DNA of 64,000 bases. It comes from an uncultured Oscillospiraceae bacterium (lineage in GTDB: Bacteria; Bacillota; Clostridia; Oscillospirales; Oscillospiraceae). The notes beneath the pieces were generated by a model. The model did no database searches. It was given only the letters and a program-made list of their open reading frames with translations, and had not been told where the DNA came from. The DNA lies in contig CAKTTB010000006.1 in assembly GCA_934613505.1 (NCBI GenBank), forward strand, positions 1 to 64,000. The letters are read 5' to 3'. Made by a program: the position numbers and the translations under genes. Shown here in pieces: positions 24,229 through 35,100 of this stretch. The first letter of the stretch is position 1, and every line of letters starts with the position of its first letter.

Positions 24229-25167
24229 TCAGGGAAGGGAGCGGATGCTCTCTTTGAGAATTTTCATGAATGCTTCGCGGTCGAGCTTCAGAAGCACGAG
24301 CGCGTTCTTTTTGTCAAATTTCTTGTCGCTCTGCAGATCCGTGACCGTCTTGCCGAGCGTCAGCTCGCTCTGCGTTTCCACGTAGACACCGGCCATCTTG
24401 CCCTCAAACAGCTCCGGATGTGCCAGATACAGGACAGGGCAGGAATCGTGCTGTGCGACGCCCTTGAGGCCGACGGTCTGGATCGTCTTCCACGCGCAGG
24501 CGAACAGCTCTTTGACCAGCGGGCCGCAGCGGTTCGGATAGGCCGCCATCTCGTCCCAGTCAGCCGGGCGAAGCTCTGCCTGCATGGTGACGTCCAGCCC
24601 GCACATGATGAGCTTGACACCGGATTTGAACACGATCTGCGCGGCATCCGGGTCGTCATAAATGTTGAACTCTGCCGCAGGCGTTACATTGCCGCCGACG
24701 GCTGCGCCGCCCATCAGTGCGATGGAGTGCAGGAGCGTTTTGAGATCCGGATACTTGGTGAGTGCGATGGCTACGTTGGTCAGCGGGCCTGTGGCGACGA
24801 GCCGCAGCTCGCCGGGCATGGCCTTGGCCGCTTCGTACAGGGCGTCCCACGCAGGCGTGGTCAGCGGCGCCTGATCGGGCAGGGGAAGCTCTACGTTGCC
24901 GAGACCGTTCTCCCCGTGGAATGCACCGGCAACGTGCGGCTCGCGGACCAGCGGGCGGTCAGCGCCGGCATAGACCGGATAGGAGGCGCCTAGCAGATGC
25001 ACGATGCGGCGCGTGTTCGGAAAGGTATTGGAAAGCAGGCTGTTGCCCGCGACGGCGGACAGGCCGACGATCTCCAGCTCCGGCAGGGCGTGGGCCAGCA
25101 TAATGGCGACAGTATCGTCCGTGCCGGTGTCGCAGTCGATCCAGATGGGAATTTTCTTTGTTGTCAT
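24229..25167 (-). CDS. Inosine/uridine-preferring nucleoside hydrolase (copy 1)
   Basis: The 312-residue enzyme has the calcium-binding aspartate motif [20 protein letters not shown] at its N-terminus, plus [14 protein letters not shown] and SIALMGGA, as in the IU-nucleoside hydrolase family. It splits ribonucleosides into base and ribose in the cytoplasm. It is the last gene of the nucleoside operon and starts 4 bases inside the preceding hydrolase (ATGA). It differs from copy 2 in many positions, so the two may prefer different bases. Confidence 0.92.
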   Translation of the reverse strand: MTTKKIPIWIDCDTGTDDTVAIMLAHALPELEIVGLSAVAGNSLLSNTFPNTRRIVHLLGASYPVYAGADRPLVREPHVAGAFHGENGLGNVELPLPDQAPLTTPAWDALYEAAKAMPGELRLVATGPLTNVAIALTKYPDLKTLLHSIALMGGAAVGGNVTPAAEFNIYDDPDAAQIVFKSGVKLIMCGLDVTMQAELRPADWDEMAAYPNRCGPLVKELFACAWKTIQTVGLKGVAQHDSCPVLYLAHPELFEGKMAGVYVETQSELTLGKTVTDLQSDKKFDKKNALVLLKLDREAFMKILKESIRSLP

Positions 25168-26114
25168 GCGTGTTCCTCCCCATAAAAGCGGATGGCTTCG
25201 ACCAGCAGGTCTGCAAAGCGGTCCCGGTCAACGTCCAGAAGGACATCCGCATTCGGCGCGTGGCCGGAGAAGCCAAGAATGTCGCCGACCGTCGTGCCGC
25301 GGCAGTATTCACCGGCGGTCTCGATCTGGACATACATCGGCTTGACCGTAAAGATCTCCGGGTGGAGCAGCACCATGACGGCGCACGGATCATGCATCGG
25401 CGCGCCGTCGTAGCCGATGGAGCGGTGGAACTTGTAGAAGAACTCCAGCCACTCGGCCACGATCGTGCTGACGGGATTTCCAAGTGCGCGGACGCGCTCA
25501 AAATCCTCCGGCAGGATCAGTGCCTTTTCGGTCACGTCCAGACCGGCCATGGTGATGGGAACGCCGGATTCAAAGACGATCTTGGCCGCTTCCGGGTCGA
25601 CAAGAATGTTAAATTCCGCGGCCGGCGTCCAGTTGCCGGTGGCAATGCCGCCGCCCATCAGGGAGATGCGGGCGATTTTTTCTTTCAGCTCCGGATGTGC
25701 CGCAAGGAGAGCCGCGACGTTCGTCTGCGGGCCGGTCGCTACGATGGTGACGGGTTCCGGGGATTCCCGCAGGACCTTTGCCATCAGTTCGGGCGCAGAC
25801 AGCTCTGACGCGCTGCGCGAAGGCTCCGGCAGCGCCGGGCCGTCCAGACCTGATTCACCGTGGACAGAGGGCGCGTTCATCACATCGTTCAGAAGCGGAT
25901 GCGGGCAGCCCTTGCCGACAGGGGCGTCCAGTCCGATCAGTGTGCAGATGCGCAGCGCGTTATAGGTCGTTTTTTCGATCGTCTGGTTGCCGCAGCACGA
26001 GGTCACGGCGAGAATGTCAAGCTGGCGGCTGGCGCGGGCCAGGACCCATGCGATCGCATCGTCATGGCCGGGGTCGCCGTCGAGGATGACGGGGATCTTC
26101 TTCAATTCGGGCAT
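25164..26114 (-). CDS. Inosine/uridine-preferring nucleoside hydrolase (copy 2)
   Basis: The 316-residue enzyme carries [20 protein letters not shown] (calcium-binding DxDPGxDD), [15 protein letters not shown] and ARISLMGGG. It follows the permease gene by 10 bases with AAGGAG 7 bases before the ATG, and overlaps the next hydrolase by 4. DGDPGHDD is the more classical form of the motif, whereas copy 1 has DCDTGTDD. Imported nucleosides are the expected substrates. Confidence 0.92.
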   Translation of the reverse strand: MPELKKIPVILDGDPGHDDAIAWVLARASRQLDILAVTSCCGNQTIEKTTYNALRICTLIGLDAPVGKGCPHPLLNDVMNAPSVHGESGLDGPALPEPSRSASELSAPELMAKVLRESPEPVTIVATGPQTNVAALLAAHPELKEKIARISLMGGGIATGNWTPAAEFNILVDPEAAKIVFESGVPITMAGLDVTEKALILPEDFERVRALGNPVSTIVAEWLEFFYKFHRSIGYDGAPMHDPCAVMVLLHPEIFTVKPMYVQIETAGEYCRGTTVGDILGFSGHAPNADVLLDVDRDRFADLLVEAIRFYGEEHA

Positions 26115-26124
26115 AGTATACTCC

Positions 26125-27084
26125 TTACTTGAGGGCAGCAGCCGAGTGGAGCTTCTTCGCGCGGCTGCGCCGCACGAGCGAGAAGATCACAAGGCCGATG
26201 ATGGTAACGGCGTAGGGGATGGGGGAAGCCAGATTCGAATCGAGGCCGACTGCCGAGAATTTGATGCCCAGCGCCTGCGCAAAGCCGAAGACCAGAGACG
26301 ACAGCATGCCGCCAAGGCATTCGCCGCCGCCCATGGCCTGCGCGGCCAGCGCGATAAAGCCGCGGCCCGCGACCATGTCCAAAGACCAGCCGGCTGCGTA
26401 ATACATCGACATGAACGCGCCGCCGAAGCCGCACATGAGGCCGGAGAAGCCGATGGCGACATATTTGATCTTCAGGACGGAAACACCGACGGAGCTTGCC
26501 GCGTTCGGATTCTCGCCGACGGCGCGGATGTTGAGACCGAGGCTCGTCTTGTAGAGCATAACGCTTGTCAGTGCGCAGCAGATAAAGGCCAGCCACGTCA
26601 AAAGGTTATGGCCAGAGAGGATCGGGCCAAGGAACGGAATCTTGCTGATGAGCGGAAGGTTGATGTTCGGGATCAGCAGATTGGTGTTGATGAGACCGGT
26701 GGAGGAGGCCATGGCCGTGCCTTCTGTCAGGTTGGTGATGACCTTGCACAAGAACAGCGTACCGCCGGAACCCATCATGTTGATGGCAATGCCGACGAGG
26801 GTAATGTCCGTCTTGAGCTGGAAGGCGAAGAAGCCCATGAGAAGGCTCATAAGGACGCCGATGGCGAGCGCCGCCAGAAGACCCCAGACCCAGCTGTGTG
26901 CGTAGTAGGAGACAAGGGAACCGGTCAGAGCCGAGAACATCATAAGACCTTCAAGACCGATGTTGCAGAAGCCTGCCTTTTCGACTACGATGGCGGCCAG
27001 CGTCGCAAACAGGATCGGCGCGGAAATGCGGATGATGGAGAAGAAAAACTCCGGCGTCAGCAGCATCTTCAGAAAATTAAGCAT
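26125..27084 (-). CDS. Nucleoside ABC importer permease (NupQ/YufQ type)
   Basis: The 319-residue membrane protein has about eight to ten hydrophobic segments and the family motifs [19 protein letters not shown] and [19 protein letters not shown]. Such permeases pair with a BMP lipoprotein and a double ATPase to import nucleosides. The ATG at 27084 follows AAAGGAGG by 8 bases and overlaps the end of the previous permease by 8 bases. Confidence 0.9.
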   Translation of the reverse strand: MLNFLKMLLTPEFFFSIIRISAPILFATLAAIVVEKAGFCNIGLEGLMMFSALTGSLVSYYAHSWVWGLLAALAIGVLMSLLMGFFAFQLKTDITLVGIAINMMGSGGTLFLCKVITNLTEGTAMASSTGLINTNLLIPNINLPLISKIPFLGPILSGHNLLTWLAFICCALTSVMLYKTSLGLNIRAVGENPNAASSVGVSVLKIKYVAIGFSGLMCGFGGAFMSMYYAAGWSLDMVAGRGFIALAAQAMGGGECLGGMLSSLVFGFAQALGIKFSAVGLDSNLASPIPYAVTIIGLVIFSLVRRSRAKKLHSAAALK

Positions 27085-28237
27085 GTTCTGCGCCTCCTTT
27101 CTGGCCCTCGAGCGCAGCCTTGGCGGCAAGCTCCTCCTGCGCGGTCTTGACGACCAGCTTCTGCCGGTACCTGGACAGGAATTGCTCGGCGGCGAAGAAC
27201 AGGAAGATGACGCCCTGAATGATATCGATCAGCTGCGACGGCACATTGGCATAGGTCGCCATCAGCTCGCAGCCCTTGGTCAGATACGCCATAAAGAACG
27301 AGGCAAACGGAACGAACCACGGGTTGTTGCCTGCAAGGATTGCGATCGTAATGCCTGTCCAGCCATAGCCAGGAAGCGAACTCCATGAGAACGTCGGATA
27401 CCGGCCGAGCATCTCGATGCCGCCGCCCATACCGGCGAGGAAGCCGCCCAGGACCTGCGACAGGACGATGACCGTGGCGACCTTCATGCCGGAATACTTG
27501 GCGAACGCCTGGTTGATGCCGATCATGCGGATGGTGTAGCCCCAGCGGGTATTGTACATGAAAAGACCGATGAGGACGACGCAGGCGATGGCCACGACGA
27601 AGCCCCAGGAGAGCTTGGAGCCATTGTCGATCAGCGGCGCGATCTTGGAGGTCTCCAGGAACTCATAGGACTGGATCTGGCCCTTGGTCTTGTCGGCAAG
27701 ATATGTATTCATCAGGTACTTGATGAGATACATGACGATGTAGTTGAGCATCAGCGAGCAGACCATTTCGCTGACGTCGAGCTTCGTTTTCAGGAGCGCC
27801 GGCAGCAGCATCATGATGGCCACAGCGAGACCGCCAGCCAGCACGCCGACAATGGGGTGGATGGCCGCGCCCATCGGGACATAGACCGCGACCATGCCGG
27901 TCGTGAATGCGCCGAGCATGATGCCGCCCTCGGAGCCGAGGTTGAACTGGTTCGCGGAGAACATCACGCAGACGGAAAGGCCGGTGAAGATGATCGGGAT
28001 CATCGAGGCCAGAATGTCCGTCAGGCGCTTGAAGTCAAAGGTCGTGCCGCTGCGGCCCATACGGAACAGCGGGCCGACAAGCAGCTGCTTGAGTGCATCG
28101 CCGGTGGCGGACAGCTTTTCGGAGAAGCCGCCGCCTTCCGCGGACAGGAAAATGAGCAGCGTCGCCACGAGAAGCGCGATCAGAATGGCGAGCAGGCCGC
28201 GGATCATGGAAAACAGGATCTGACGTTTTTTAGTCAT
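27077..28237 (-). CDS. Nucleoside ABC importer permease (NupP/YufP type)
   Basis: The 386-residue membrane protein has a long first periplasmic region and multiple hydrophobic segments, with FSANQFNLGSEGGIMLGAF and GYTIRMIGINQAFAKYSGM, characteristic of the larger of the two BMP-system permeases. It overlaps the upstream ATPase gene by 8 bases and the downstream permease by 8 bases, so the three genes are translated together. Confidence 0.9.
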   Translation of the reverse strand: MTKKRQILFSMIRGLLAILIALLVATLLIFLSAEGGGFSEKLSATGDALKQLLVGPLFRMGRSGTTFDFKRLTDILASMIPIIFTGLSVCVMFSANQFNLGSEGGIMLGAFTTGMVAVYVPMGAAIHPIVGVLAGGLAVAIMMLLPALLKTKLDVSEMVCSLMLNYIVMYLIKYLMNTYLADKTKGQIQSYEFLETSKIAPLIDNGSKLSWGFVVAIACVVLIGLFMYNTRWGYTIRMIGINQAFAKYSGMKVATVIVLSQVLGGFLAGMGGGIEMLGRYPTFSWSSLPGYGWTGITIAILAGNNPWFVPFASFFMAYLTKGCELMATYANVPSQLIDIIQGVIFLFFAAEQFLSRYRQKLVVKTAQEELAAKAALEGQKGGAEHA

Positions 28238-29810
28238 GGCAAACCCTCCTGACCTCGGTCTCGCTCTGCGATTTGAGGCCGAGCATGTATTCGCCCATCA
28301 CATCATCTGTGAGCGTAGAGGTATCTTCAAAATAGGCCGCGATCCTGCCGCCGTGCATGACGATCAGACTGTCAGACAGCTCCATGACCTCGGCAAGGTC
28401 GGCGGAAATGAGCAGGACGGCAATGCCGGACCGGGAAAGCTCCACGAGCTTCTTGCGGATAAACTCCGTCGCGCCGACGTCGATGCCGCGCGTCGGCTGG
28501 TCGGCGAGGATCAGCACGGGATCGCTGGAAAATTCACGTGCGACGACGACCTTCTGGATGTTGCCGCCGGAGAGCATGCCGACCTGCTGCTTGCGGGATT
28601 TGCAGAGGACGGTGTAGTCCTTGATGAGCTGATCCGCTTCTTCGTGAATGGCCTTCATGTTGAACAGCGGGCCGTGATTCAGATGCCTGGCCGCGCTGCG
28701 GTCGGAGATCAGGTTCTCCTCGATGGACGCGCCGGCGGCAATGCCGTAGAGCATGCGGTCTTCCGGGACGAGAGCAATGCCTTTCTCGCGCAGCTTCTGC
28801 TGCGGCAGGCCGAGGATATTTTCAGACTGCACGGTCACAGTGCCGGCGTTCGGCGTCAGAAAGCCGAAGAGCATGTCGACCAGCTCCTTCTGGCCGTTGC
28901 CCTCGACGCCCGCAATGCCGAGGATCTCGCCCCGGCGCACGTCGAAGGAGATCTTGTCGAGCATCTTCTTATGCCATTCGTTCACGTATTCCACGTCGCG
29001 CACGCGAAGGACGACGTCCGTCGGCTGCGCTTTGTCCTTCTGCACATTCAGAATGACGTCGCGGCCGACCATCAGACGCGAGATATCTTCCTTTGTGACG
29101 TCGCACGTGTTGTATACGCCCATCGAGCGGCCGCCGCGCATGATCGTCAGCCGGTCGGTGATCTCCATGATCTCATTGAGCTTGTGGGAGATAAAGACGA
29201 TGGTGTAGCCCTGCTCCTTGAGACTGCGAAGCTCACGGAACAGCTCGACGGTCTCCTGCGTGGTGAGGACGGCGGTCGGCTCGTCGAGGATCAGGATCTT
29301 TGCGCCGCGGACGAGCGCCTTGAGGATTTCGACCTTCTGCTTCATGCCGACCGGAATGTCCATGATCCGGGCTTCCGGCTCGACAAGCAGGTTATATTTT
29401 TCCGCGTACTGCTTTGTGATCTCTACGGCCTTGGCGTGGTCGATGAACAATCCCTTGCGCGGGGCCATGCCAAGCACCATGTTTTCCGCCACGGTCAGGC
29501 TTGGGACAAGCATGAAGTGCTGGTGTACCATGCCGATCCCGTGGGAAATGGCAACGGTGGGGGAGGTGAGCGAGAGCTTTTCTCCGTTCACCCAGATCTC
29601 GCCGCTGGTCGGCTGCTCCAGACCGAACAGCATTTTCATCAGCGTTGATTTGCCGGCACCGTTTTCACCCATCAGTGCGTGGATCTCACCCTTGCGGAGG
29701 AAGAAATCCACTCCCTGATTGGCCGCGACGCCGTTGGGATACACCTTCGTGATCCCTTTCATCTGGACGACGTACTGCTCGTCCGGACGGCCGGTTTTTT
29801 CGTCTGGCAT
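28230..29810 (-). CDS. Nucleoside ABC importer ATPase with two ABC domains (NupO/YufO type)
   Basis: The 526-residue protein contains two nucleotide-binding domains. The first has Walker A GENGAGKST, a VGMKQKVEILKAL signature and Walker B ILILDEPTAVL. The second is a degenerate domain with GVEGNGQKE and LSGGNIQKVVVARE followed by LILADQPTRGID. This layout is that of RbsA/BMP-system ATPases. It energises the two downstream permeases. GAGGAAC lies about 10 bases before the ATG. Confidence 0.93.
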   Translation of the reverse strand: MPDEKTGRPDEQYVVQMKGITKVYPNGVAANQGVDFFLRKGEIHALMGENGAGKSTLMKMLFGLEQPTSGEIWVNGEKLSLTSPTVAISHGIGMVHQHFMLVPSLTVAENMVLGMAPRKGLFIDHAKAVEITKQYAEKYNLLVEPEARIMDIPVGMKQKVEILKALVRGAKILILDEPTAVLTTQETVELFRELRSLKEQGYTIVFISHKLNEIMEITDRLTIMRGGRSMGVYNTCDVTKEDISRLMVGRDVILNVQKDKAQPTDVVLRVRDVEYVNEWHKKMLDKISFDVRRGEILGIAGVEGNGQKELVDMLFGFLTPNAGTVTVQSENILGLPQQKLREKGIALVPEDRMLYGIAAGASIEENLISDRSAARHLNHGPLFNMKAIHEEADQLIKDYTVLCKSRKQQVGMLSGGNIQKVVVAREFSSDPVLILADQPTRGIDVGATEFIRKKLVELSRSGIAVLLISADLAEVMELSDSLIVMHGGRIAAYFEDTSTLTDDVMGEYMLGLKSQSETEVRRVCHD

Positions 29811-29849
29811 ACGATATGTTCCTCTCTTTCTTCAGAAAAAGTTTTGCGT

Positions 29850-29948
29850 GTAAAAAAGTAATAAGTAATAGTGAATCCTGAAAAAGTGACAAAATGGCCG
29901 CGCCGGAAGCGCCGCTGCACTTATTCCTTATTCACTATTACTTTTTAC
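29850..29948. repeat. MITE-like 99-bp inverted repeat in the nucleoside operon
   Basis: AT-rich arms at 29850-29876 (containing AAGTAATAGTGAAT) and 29921-29948 (containing ATTCACTATTACTTTTTAC) are complementary over most of their length. They enclose a GC-rich core with its own short stem (GGCGC/GCGCC). It lies in the gap between the BMP gene and the ATPase gene and would fold into a long hairpin in the operon mRNA. No coding capacity is present. It resembles a short dispersed palindromic element; other copies were not seen in this window. Confidence 0.65.
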
Positions 29949-29962
29949 CGAAGATTCCGGAT

Positions 29963-29986
29963 GGGGAGGCTCGTATGAGCCTCCCC
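29963..29986 (-). terminator. Perfect hairpin after the BMP gene
   Basis: GGGGAGGCTC (29963-29972) and GAGCCTCCCC (29977-29986) form a perfect 10-bp stem with a 4-base loop. On the minus strand no T-tract follows, so it is more likely a 3'-end stabiliser for the abundant BMP message than a full terminator. Confidence 0.6.
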
Positions 29987-30000
29987 GAAAAGATCTGAAA

Positions 30001-31203
30001 TTACGGTCTGACAGAATCACGCAGAGCTGCAACGTCGAAGTTCGCGTCGAACGCGGTGTCGACCTTGATGCTGCCGTCCATGATGCCGGCCTGAGCTGCC
30101 TCAACAGCAGCCTTGGTGGCGTCGGATGCATAGGTGGCGTAGTTCTTGTCGGTGACGATGCCGACGCCGCCTTCTGCAAGGCCGAGCTGGACTTCGCTAC
30201 CCCAATAGGTGTTGCCGGTATCCCACTGGTCAAAGATCCAGATGATCGAGTTGCCGATGTTCTTGAGGCCGGAGGTCAGCGTCAGGGCAGCCAGATCGGA
30301 GGAGAAGGTCAGCTCCTGGTCAGAGTCAACGCCGATGAACCATGCCTTGCCGGTCTCAAGAGCAGCCTCAGCCGCGCCGTTGCCTGCATTGCCTGCAACG
30401 CCCCAGATGATGTCGCACTTGTTGTCGTTGATCATGGAGTAGCCGAATTCCTTGGCGATGGCGGTATCAACGTAGTCGTTGGTGTAGCGGGTGTCGACCT
30501 TGATATCGGGGTTGACAGCCAGCGCGCCCTCAATGAAGCCGGTCAGGAAGTCGTTGATGACCGGGGAGTCAACGCCGCCGACGAAGCCGACGACTGCATC
30601 CTCGTTCATGTTGGCGATCGAGGTATCCGTGGTCATGCAGGCGGCATAGGTGCCGACGAGGTAGCCCATATCGTTCTGCTTGTAGGTGATGTTGACAACG
30701 TTGGAGTTGTTGCCGGCATAGGTGTTGTCGTCGAAGATCAGGTAGAGCTGATCGGGATACTGCGTGGCAACTTCCTTCAGGTAGTCGGGCATCTGGTAGG
30801 TGCCGCAGATGACGAGATCATACTCGCCGGATTCGGAAACGTCGTACAGCGTGGACAGCCACTTCGGCTGGTCCTCGTCCAAACCGCCAAGCTCGATGGT
30901 CTTGCAGGTGATGCGGCCATCAGCGACCAGCTTATCGAGGCCGACCTGCGCGGAGTCGAAGAAGGACTTGTCGCCCAGGTTGCCATTGACGATGTAGACA
31001 ACGTTCTTGACGTCGCCGGCTTCGGCAGTGTCATCGGCGGGAGCCGGCTCTGCGTCAGCGGGAGTTTCGTCCTGTGCGGGTTCTGCCGTATCGGCGGCGG
31101 TGTCCGCAGCGGGAGTCTGATCGGCAGGCTCGGACTTGGAAGCGCAGGCAGCCAGGCCCAGAACCATGATTGCTGCCAGCAGCAATGCGATGATCTTTTT
31201 CAT
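30001..31203 (-). CDS. BMP-family nucleoside-binding lipoprotein
   Basis: The 400-residue precursor begins MKKIIALLLAAIMVLGLAAC (acylated C20), almost the same signal as the sugar-binding lipoprotein at 6506. An Ala/Glu/Asp/Pro linker follows (about 24-60), then the BMP domain (VVYIVNGNLGDKSFFDSAQ, DLVICGTYQMPDYL, VGFVGGVDSPVINDFLTGF, CDIIWGVAGNAGNGA). BMP proteins bind purine nucleosides outside the membrane. It is the first gene of the operon with ATPase, two permeases and two nucleoside hydrolases, which fits nucleoside uptake and cleavage. Confidence 0.93.
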   Translation of the reverse strand: MKKIIALLLAAIMVLGLAACASKSEPADQTPAADTAADTAEPAQDETPADAEPAPADDTAEAGDVKNVVYIVNGNLGDKSFFDSAQVGLDKLVADGRITCKTIELGGLDEDQPKWLSTLYDVSESGEYDLVICGTYQMPDYLKEVATQYPDQLYLIFDDNTYAGNNSNVVNITYKQNDMGYLVGTYAACMTTDTSIANMNEDAVVGFVGGVDSPVINDFLTGFIEGALAVNPDIKVDTRYTNDYVDTAIAKEFGYSMINDNKCDIIWGVAGNAGNGAAEAALETGKAWFIGVDSDQELTFSSDLAALTLTSGLKNIGNSIIWIFDQWDTGNTYWGSEVQLGLAEGGVGIVTDKNYATYASDATKAAVEAAQAGIMDGSIKVDTAFDANFDVAALRDSVRP

Positions 31204-31259
31204 TTTTGTTCCTCCATATGTTCAAACTGTATAATTGCAGCTGGAAAAGCTGCATCTTC

Positions 31260-31288
31260 ATTGTACAGGACAACCAGACGTGTGTCAA
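31260..31288 (-). promoter_or_regulatory. Promoter of the nucleoside operon
   Basis: On the minus strand TTGACA (31288-31283), a 17-bp spacer and TACAAT (31265-31260) form a near-consensus promoter. The leader is only about 55 bases, with one short hairpin (TGCAGC/GCTGCA); no purine riboswitch fold fits in it. Confidence 0.85.
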
Positions 31289-31336
31289 TATATCCGCGCC
31301 GCAAAATCAAAAAAGATTTCGCGGCCATAAAAATTT

Positions 31337-31936
31337 TTAGTCGTCGACAGCATCCGTATCAATGATATTGCCGTCCATATACATGTGCAGCTTCTGGCGC
31401 GCCATGCGGATGCGCTTGGAGAAGAACAGCGTGGCGAGAATATCAAAGACGCCGTCAATGAGAAGTGAGATCCCGGCAAGGAGCATAACGGAGTCAAACT
31501 TGCCGAACAGCACCACGCAGCCAAGCGCGATCGTGATGACAGCCAGCGCTGCGAGAACCCACCAGCCGCCGAGCTTCGCTCTGGCGCAGTCGATGCCGTC
31601 CTGCAGGGTGACCATGCCGTCGATGATCAGAAAAACGCCGAAAATGACCGTCAGAAGCCCCTGAATGACCTCGGGCCGCAGCAGGCAGAAGACGCCGCAG
31701 ACCAGAAGCACGATCCCGAACACGAGCGCATAGGAGCCAAACAGGCGCCCGGAGGCAAGGTAGCTGATGACGGCGATGATGCCGGACGCGATGAGCAGAA
31801 TACCGGCCACATAGCAGATGACATTGGCCGAGGTCTGCGGCGTCAGGATGAACAGAAGGCCGAGCAGAATGGCGCTGAACGCGGTCATGAGACTGCGCCA
31901 TTTGAGGCTTTTGAAGTAACTGCGGATGGATTCCAT
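31337..31936 (-). CDS. HdeD/DUF308-family membrane protein
   Basis: The 199-residue protein has about six membrane segments in three pairs, with repeated GxxL-ISG/DGxxxL motifs (LLIASGIIAVISYLASGRLF, FLIIDGMVTLQDGIDCARAK, SLLIDGVFDILATLFFSKR) typical of the DUF308/HdeD family. Members are linked to stress or acid resistance but have no defined activity in Gram-positive bacteria. The start at 31936 follows GGGAG; the longer open frame runs across the divergent promoter region. It is a single gene. Confidence 0.8.
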   Translation of the reverse strand: MESIRSYFKSLKWRSLMTAFSAILLGLLFILTPQTSANVICYVAGILLIASGIIAVISYLASGRLFGSYALVFGIVLLVCGVFCLLRPEVIQGLLTVIFGVFLIIDGMVTLQDGIDCARAKLGGWWVLAALAVITIALGCVVLFGKFDSVMLLAGISLLIDGVFDILATLFFSKRIRMARQKLHMYMDGNIIDTDAVDD

Positions 31937-32112
31937 AAAAAGAACTCCCTTCAAGAATATCTTATAAGTAGTATTATGCAGGCCGGCGGTGAAAAAAACA
32001 ACAGGTAAAACAGCTAAAATGCCCGGTCTGCGCGGCTGTGATTCTGTGATTGCTTTTTTATATAAAAAATGATAAACTATCTTGATAGAAACTAAAATGG
32101 TGAGGTATCCGC
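31937..32112. other. Divergent intergenic region between the DUF308 gene and smc
   Basis: AT-rich and non-coding. On the plus strand TTGCTT (32050-32055) and TAAACT (32073-32078) with 17-bp spacing form a weak candidate smc promoter. On the minus strand a TATAAG-like -10 lies near 31965. No terminator or repeat was seen. Confidence 0.45.
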
Positions 32113-35100
32113 GTGTATCTGAAGTCATTGGAAATTCAGGGCTTTAAGTCTTTCCCGGATAAGACGGTCCTGCAGTTCGGCAGCGACTGCACGGCGATCG
32201 TCGGCCCAAACGGCAGCGGAAAATCGAATATTTCCGACGCGATCAGCTGGGTACTCGGCGAGCAGAGTACCAAGGCGCTGCGCGGCGCAAAGATGGAGGA
32301 CGTGATCTTCGGCGGCACGGCCAAGCGTCCGGCCGTCGGCTATGCGGAGGCGACGCTGGTGCTGGACAACGCTGACGGCTGCCTGCGGATCGAGACACCC
32401 GAGGTCATGATCACCCGCCGCTACTTCCGCTCCGGCGAGAGTGAGTACTATATCAACCGTCAGCTCGCCCGCCTGCGGGACATCAACGAGCTGTTCATGG
32501 ATACCGGCCTCGGCCGAGAGGGCTATTCCAACATCGGCCAGGGCCGCATCGACGAGATCCTGGCGCTCAAGTCCACGGACCGGCGCGAGATCTTTGAAGA
32601 GGCGGCGGGCATTTCCAAATACCGCCACCGCAAAGAGGACACCGAGCGGCGCCTTGCCAACACGGAGGACAATCTGCTGCGCATCGGCGATAAGATCTCC
32701 GAGCTGGAGCTGCAGGTAGAGCCGCTGCGTGAGCAGGCGGAGAAGGCACAGAAATACCTGACCTTCCGCGCCGAACTGCGCGGTCTGGAGGTTACGGTCT
32801 GGCTGGACAGTCTCAAAAAGATCGCGGAAAACGCCCGCAAGGCTGAGACGGATTACGCGTCTGCCGCGTTCGTGCTGGAGCAGGCGCACGACGAGCTGAC
32901 CACGCTCTACAGCCGATCTGAACAGCTGAGCCTGCAGTATAACCAGCAGACGCTGCAGCTCGATCACCGCAGAGAAGAGATCAGCCGCATGGAAGCCGGA
33001 TGCCAGCAGTCGCAGAGCGACGCCGCGCTTCTGCAGGCGGAAATGGAGCATCACCGGAGCAACATCGCGCGCGTGGAGCAGGAGCTGAAGGCGCAGCAGG
33101 ACCGCAGCGGCGGCATCGCCGGGCAGATCGCGGGCGAGCAGGAAAAGATGCAGACGGCGCAGCAGGAGCTGGTCGCGGTGCGGCAGAAGCTGTCCGGCGC
33201 GCAGGCGGAAGGGCAGAAGCTCTCCGCGGCGTCTGCGGAGCTGGCGCAGAAGCTCGTTTCCGTCGGCGCGCAGCAGTCGCTCATCCAGACGCAGTGCGCG
33301 TCTTTGCAGGCGCAGATCGTGTCGATGGAGGCTTCTGTAGAAGAGGTGCAGGAACGCAGAGCGATGCTGTGCGAAGATCAGAAAGCCGCGCAGGCGCGGC
33401 AGACGCAGATCGCGGTCCAGCAGGCCGACTGCCGCAAGCGCCTTTCGCAGGCGCAGGAGGACGTACAGAGCGCGAAAAACACCATTGCTGGCTATGAGCT
33501 GCGTCTGAAAACCAGACAGGACAAGCGCGACAGCCTGCAGAAGCAGGCCTTGGCCGCCGGTGTGGAGCTGGATACGATCGATTCAAGGATCCGCATGCTG
33601 CAGGAGCTGGAACGCGACTACGAGGGCTTTTCCAAGGCCGTCCGCCTTGTCATGCAGGATGCCGCAGCCGAAAAGCTGCACGGCGTCCACGGCCCGCTGT
33701 CCAAGCTCATCCATGTGGAAGACCAGTATACAACGGCCATCGAAACGGCGCTCGGCGCCGCCATGCAGAACCTCGTCGTCTCATCGGAGGAGGACGGCAA
33801 GGCGGCCATTCAGATGCTCAAGCGCCGCGACGGCGGACGGGCAACCTTCCTGCCGCTGACGGCCATCCGTGCCCAGAGTCTGCAGGATACGACCTGCCAG
33901 CGGCAGCCGGGCTTTCTTTCCGTCGCGTCCGGGCTTGTTGCGTGCGAGCCGCAGTACCGTGCGGTCGTTGAGAACGCGCTGGGACGCACCGTGATCTGTG
34001 ACACGCTCGATCACGCCGTCACGATGGCGCGGGCGTGCGGGAACCGCGTGCGTATCGTGACGCTCGACGGGCAGGTCATGAACGCCGGCGGCAGTATGAC
34101 CGGCGGCTCCGCGACCAGAAGCGCGGGCGTCCTGACGCGCGCCAATACCCTGCAGCGGCTGCAGCAGGAGCGCGGCGCGCTGGCTGAAAAGCTGGAAGAC
34201 CTGCGCAGGCAGGCGGCGGACGCCGCTTCTTCGGCAGCAAAGACAGAATTTGAAATGACGGCTGTGTGTGCATCGCTGCGCGAGGCTGAGGATGAGGTCC
34301 TGCGCCGGACGGAAGAGCAGAAGCAGGTGCAGCTGCTGGCGTCTACGGTGGAGGACAATCTCGATTCCATTGAAAAGGAGCTGGCAAGGCTCGACTCGCG
34401 CTCCGGCGGCGAGGAAGGAAAGCTGCAGGCCCTGCGCCAGCAGCTGCAGCAGCAGACAGACGCACAGGCATCGCTGCAGAGCCGGCAGGATGCGCTCACG
34501 GCGCAGCAGACTGCAATGGAGCAGACGCTGCAGAGGAGCAGCGACGCCGTGACGGCGCTCCGCATGGACGAAGCCTCGATCGAGGCTGCCTGCGCGGCCG
34601 CTCAGAACACCATCGCGCAGCTGCAGTCGCTCAGCGAGGCCATGCGCGGCGACGTGACGCAGAAGCAGGCGCTGATCGCAGAATATCAGACGCAGATCAC
34701 AGAGCTGGAACAGAAAAAGACGGCCTGCGAGGCCGGGATCCGATCGGCGCAGCAGCAGCTGGAGCAGGCGCGGCAGGATCTGAAGGACGCCGTCGACGCG
34801 CGCGCGCAGCTTGAGGCGAAGCGCAACCAGACAGAAAAGCAGGCGCAGGAAAAGAATCAGGCAATCGTCCAGCTCGAACGCGAGACGGCGCGTCTGGAGC
34901 AGAAAAAAGCCACGAGCGAGCTGGAGGAAAAGCAGATCGTCGACCGCCTGTGGGATTCCTACGAGTTGACGCCCGGCACGGCGGAGGCGGAGACCGTCCA
35001 GATTGAAAGCCTGACGGCGGCCAACAAGCGGATCGGCGAGGTCCGCCGGAAGATCTCCGCACTTGGCACGCCGAACCTCGGTGCGATCGACGAATATGCG

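Noticed and set aside
28236..29648. 470-codon open frame antisense to the nucleoside ABC ATPase
   Set aside because: The translation has no recognisable motif, and the opposite strand encodes two clear ABC domains with operon overlaps.
31204..31259. Purine riboswitch upstream of the nucleoside operon
   Set aside because: The leader is only about 55 bases and contains one short hairpin, too small for the three-helix aptamer.
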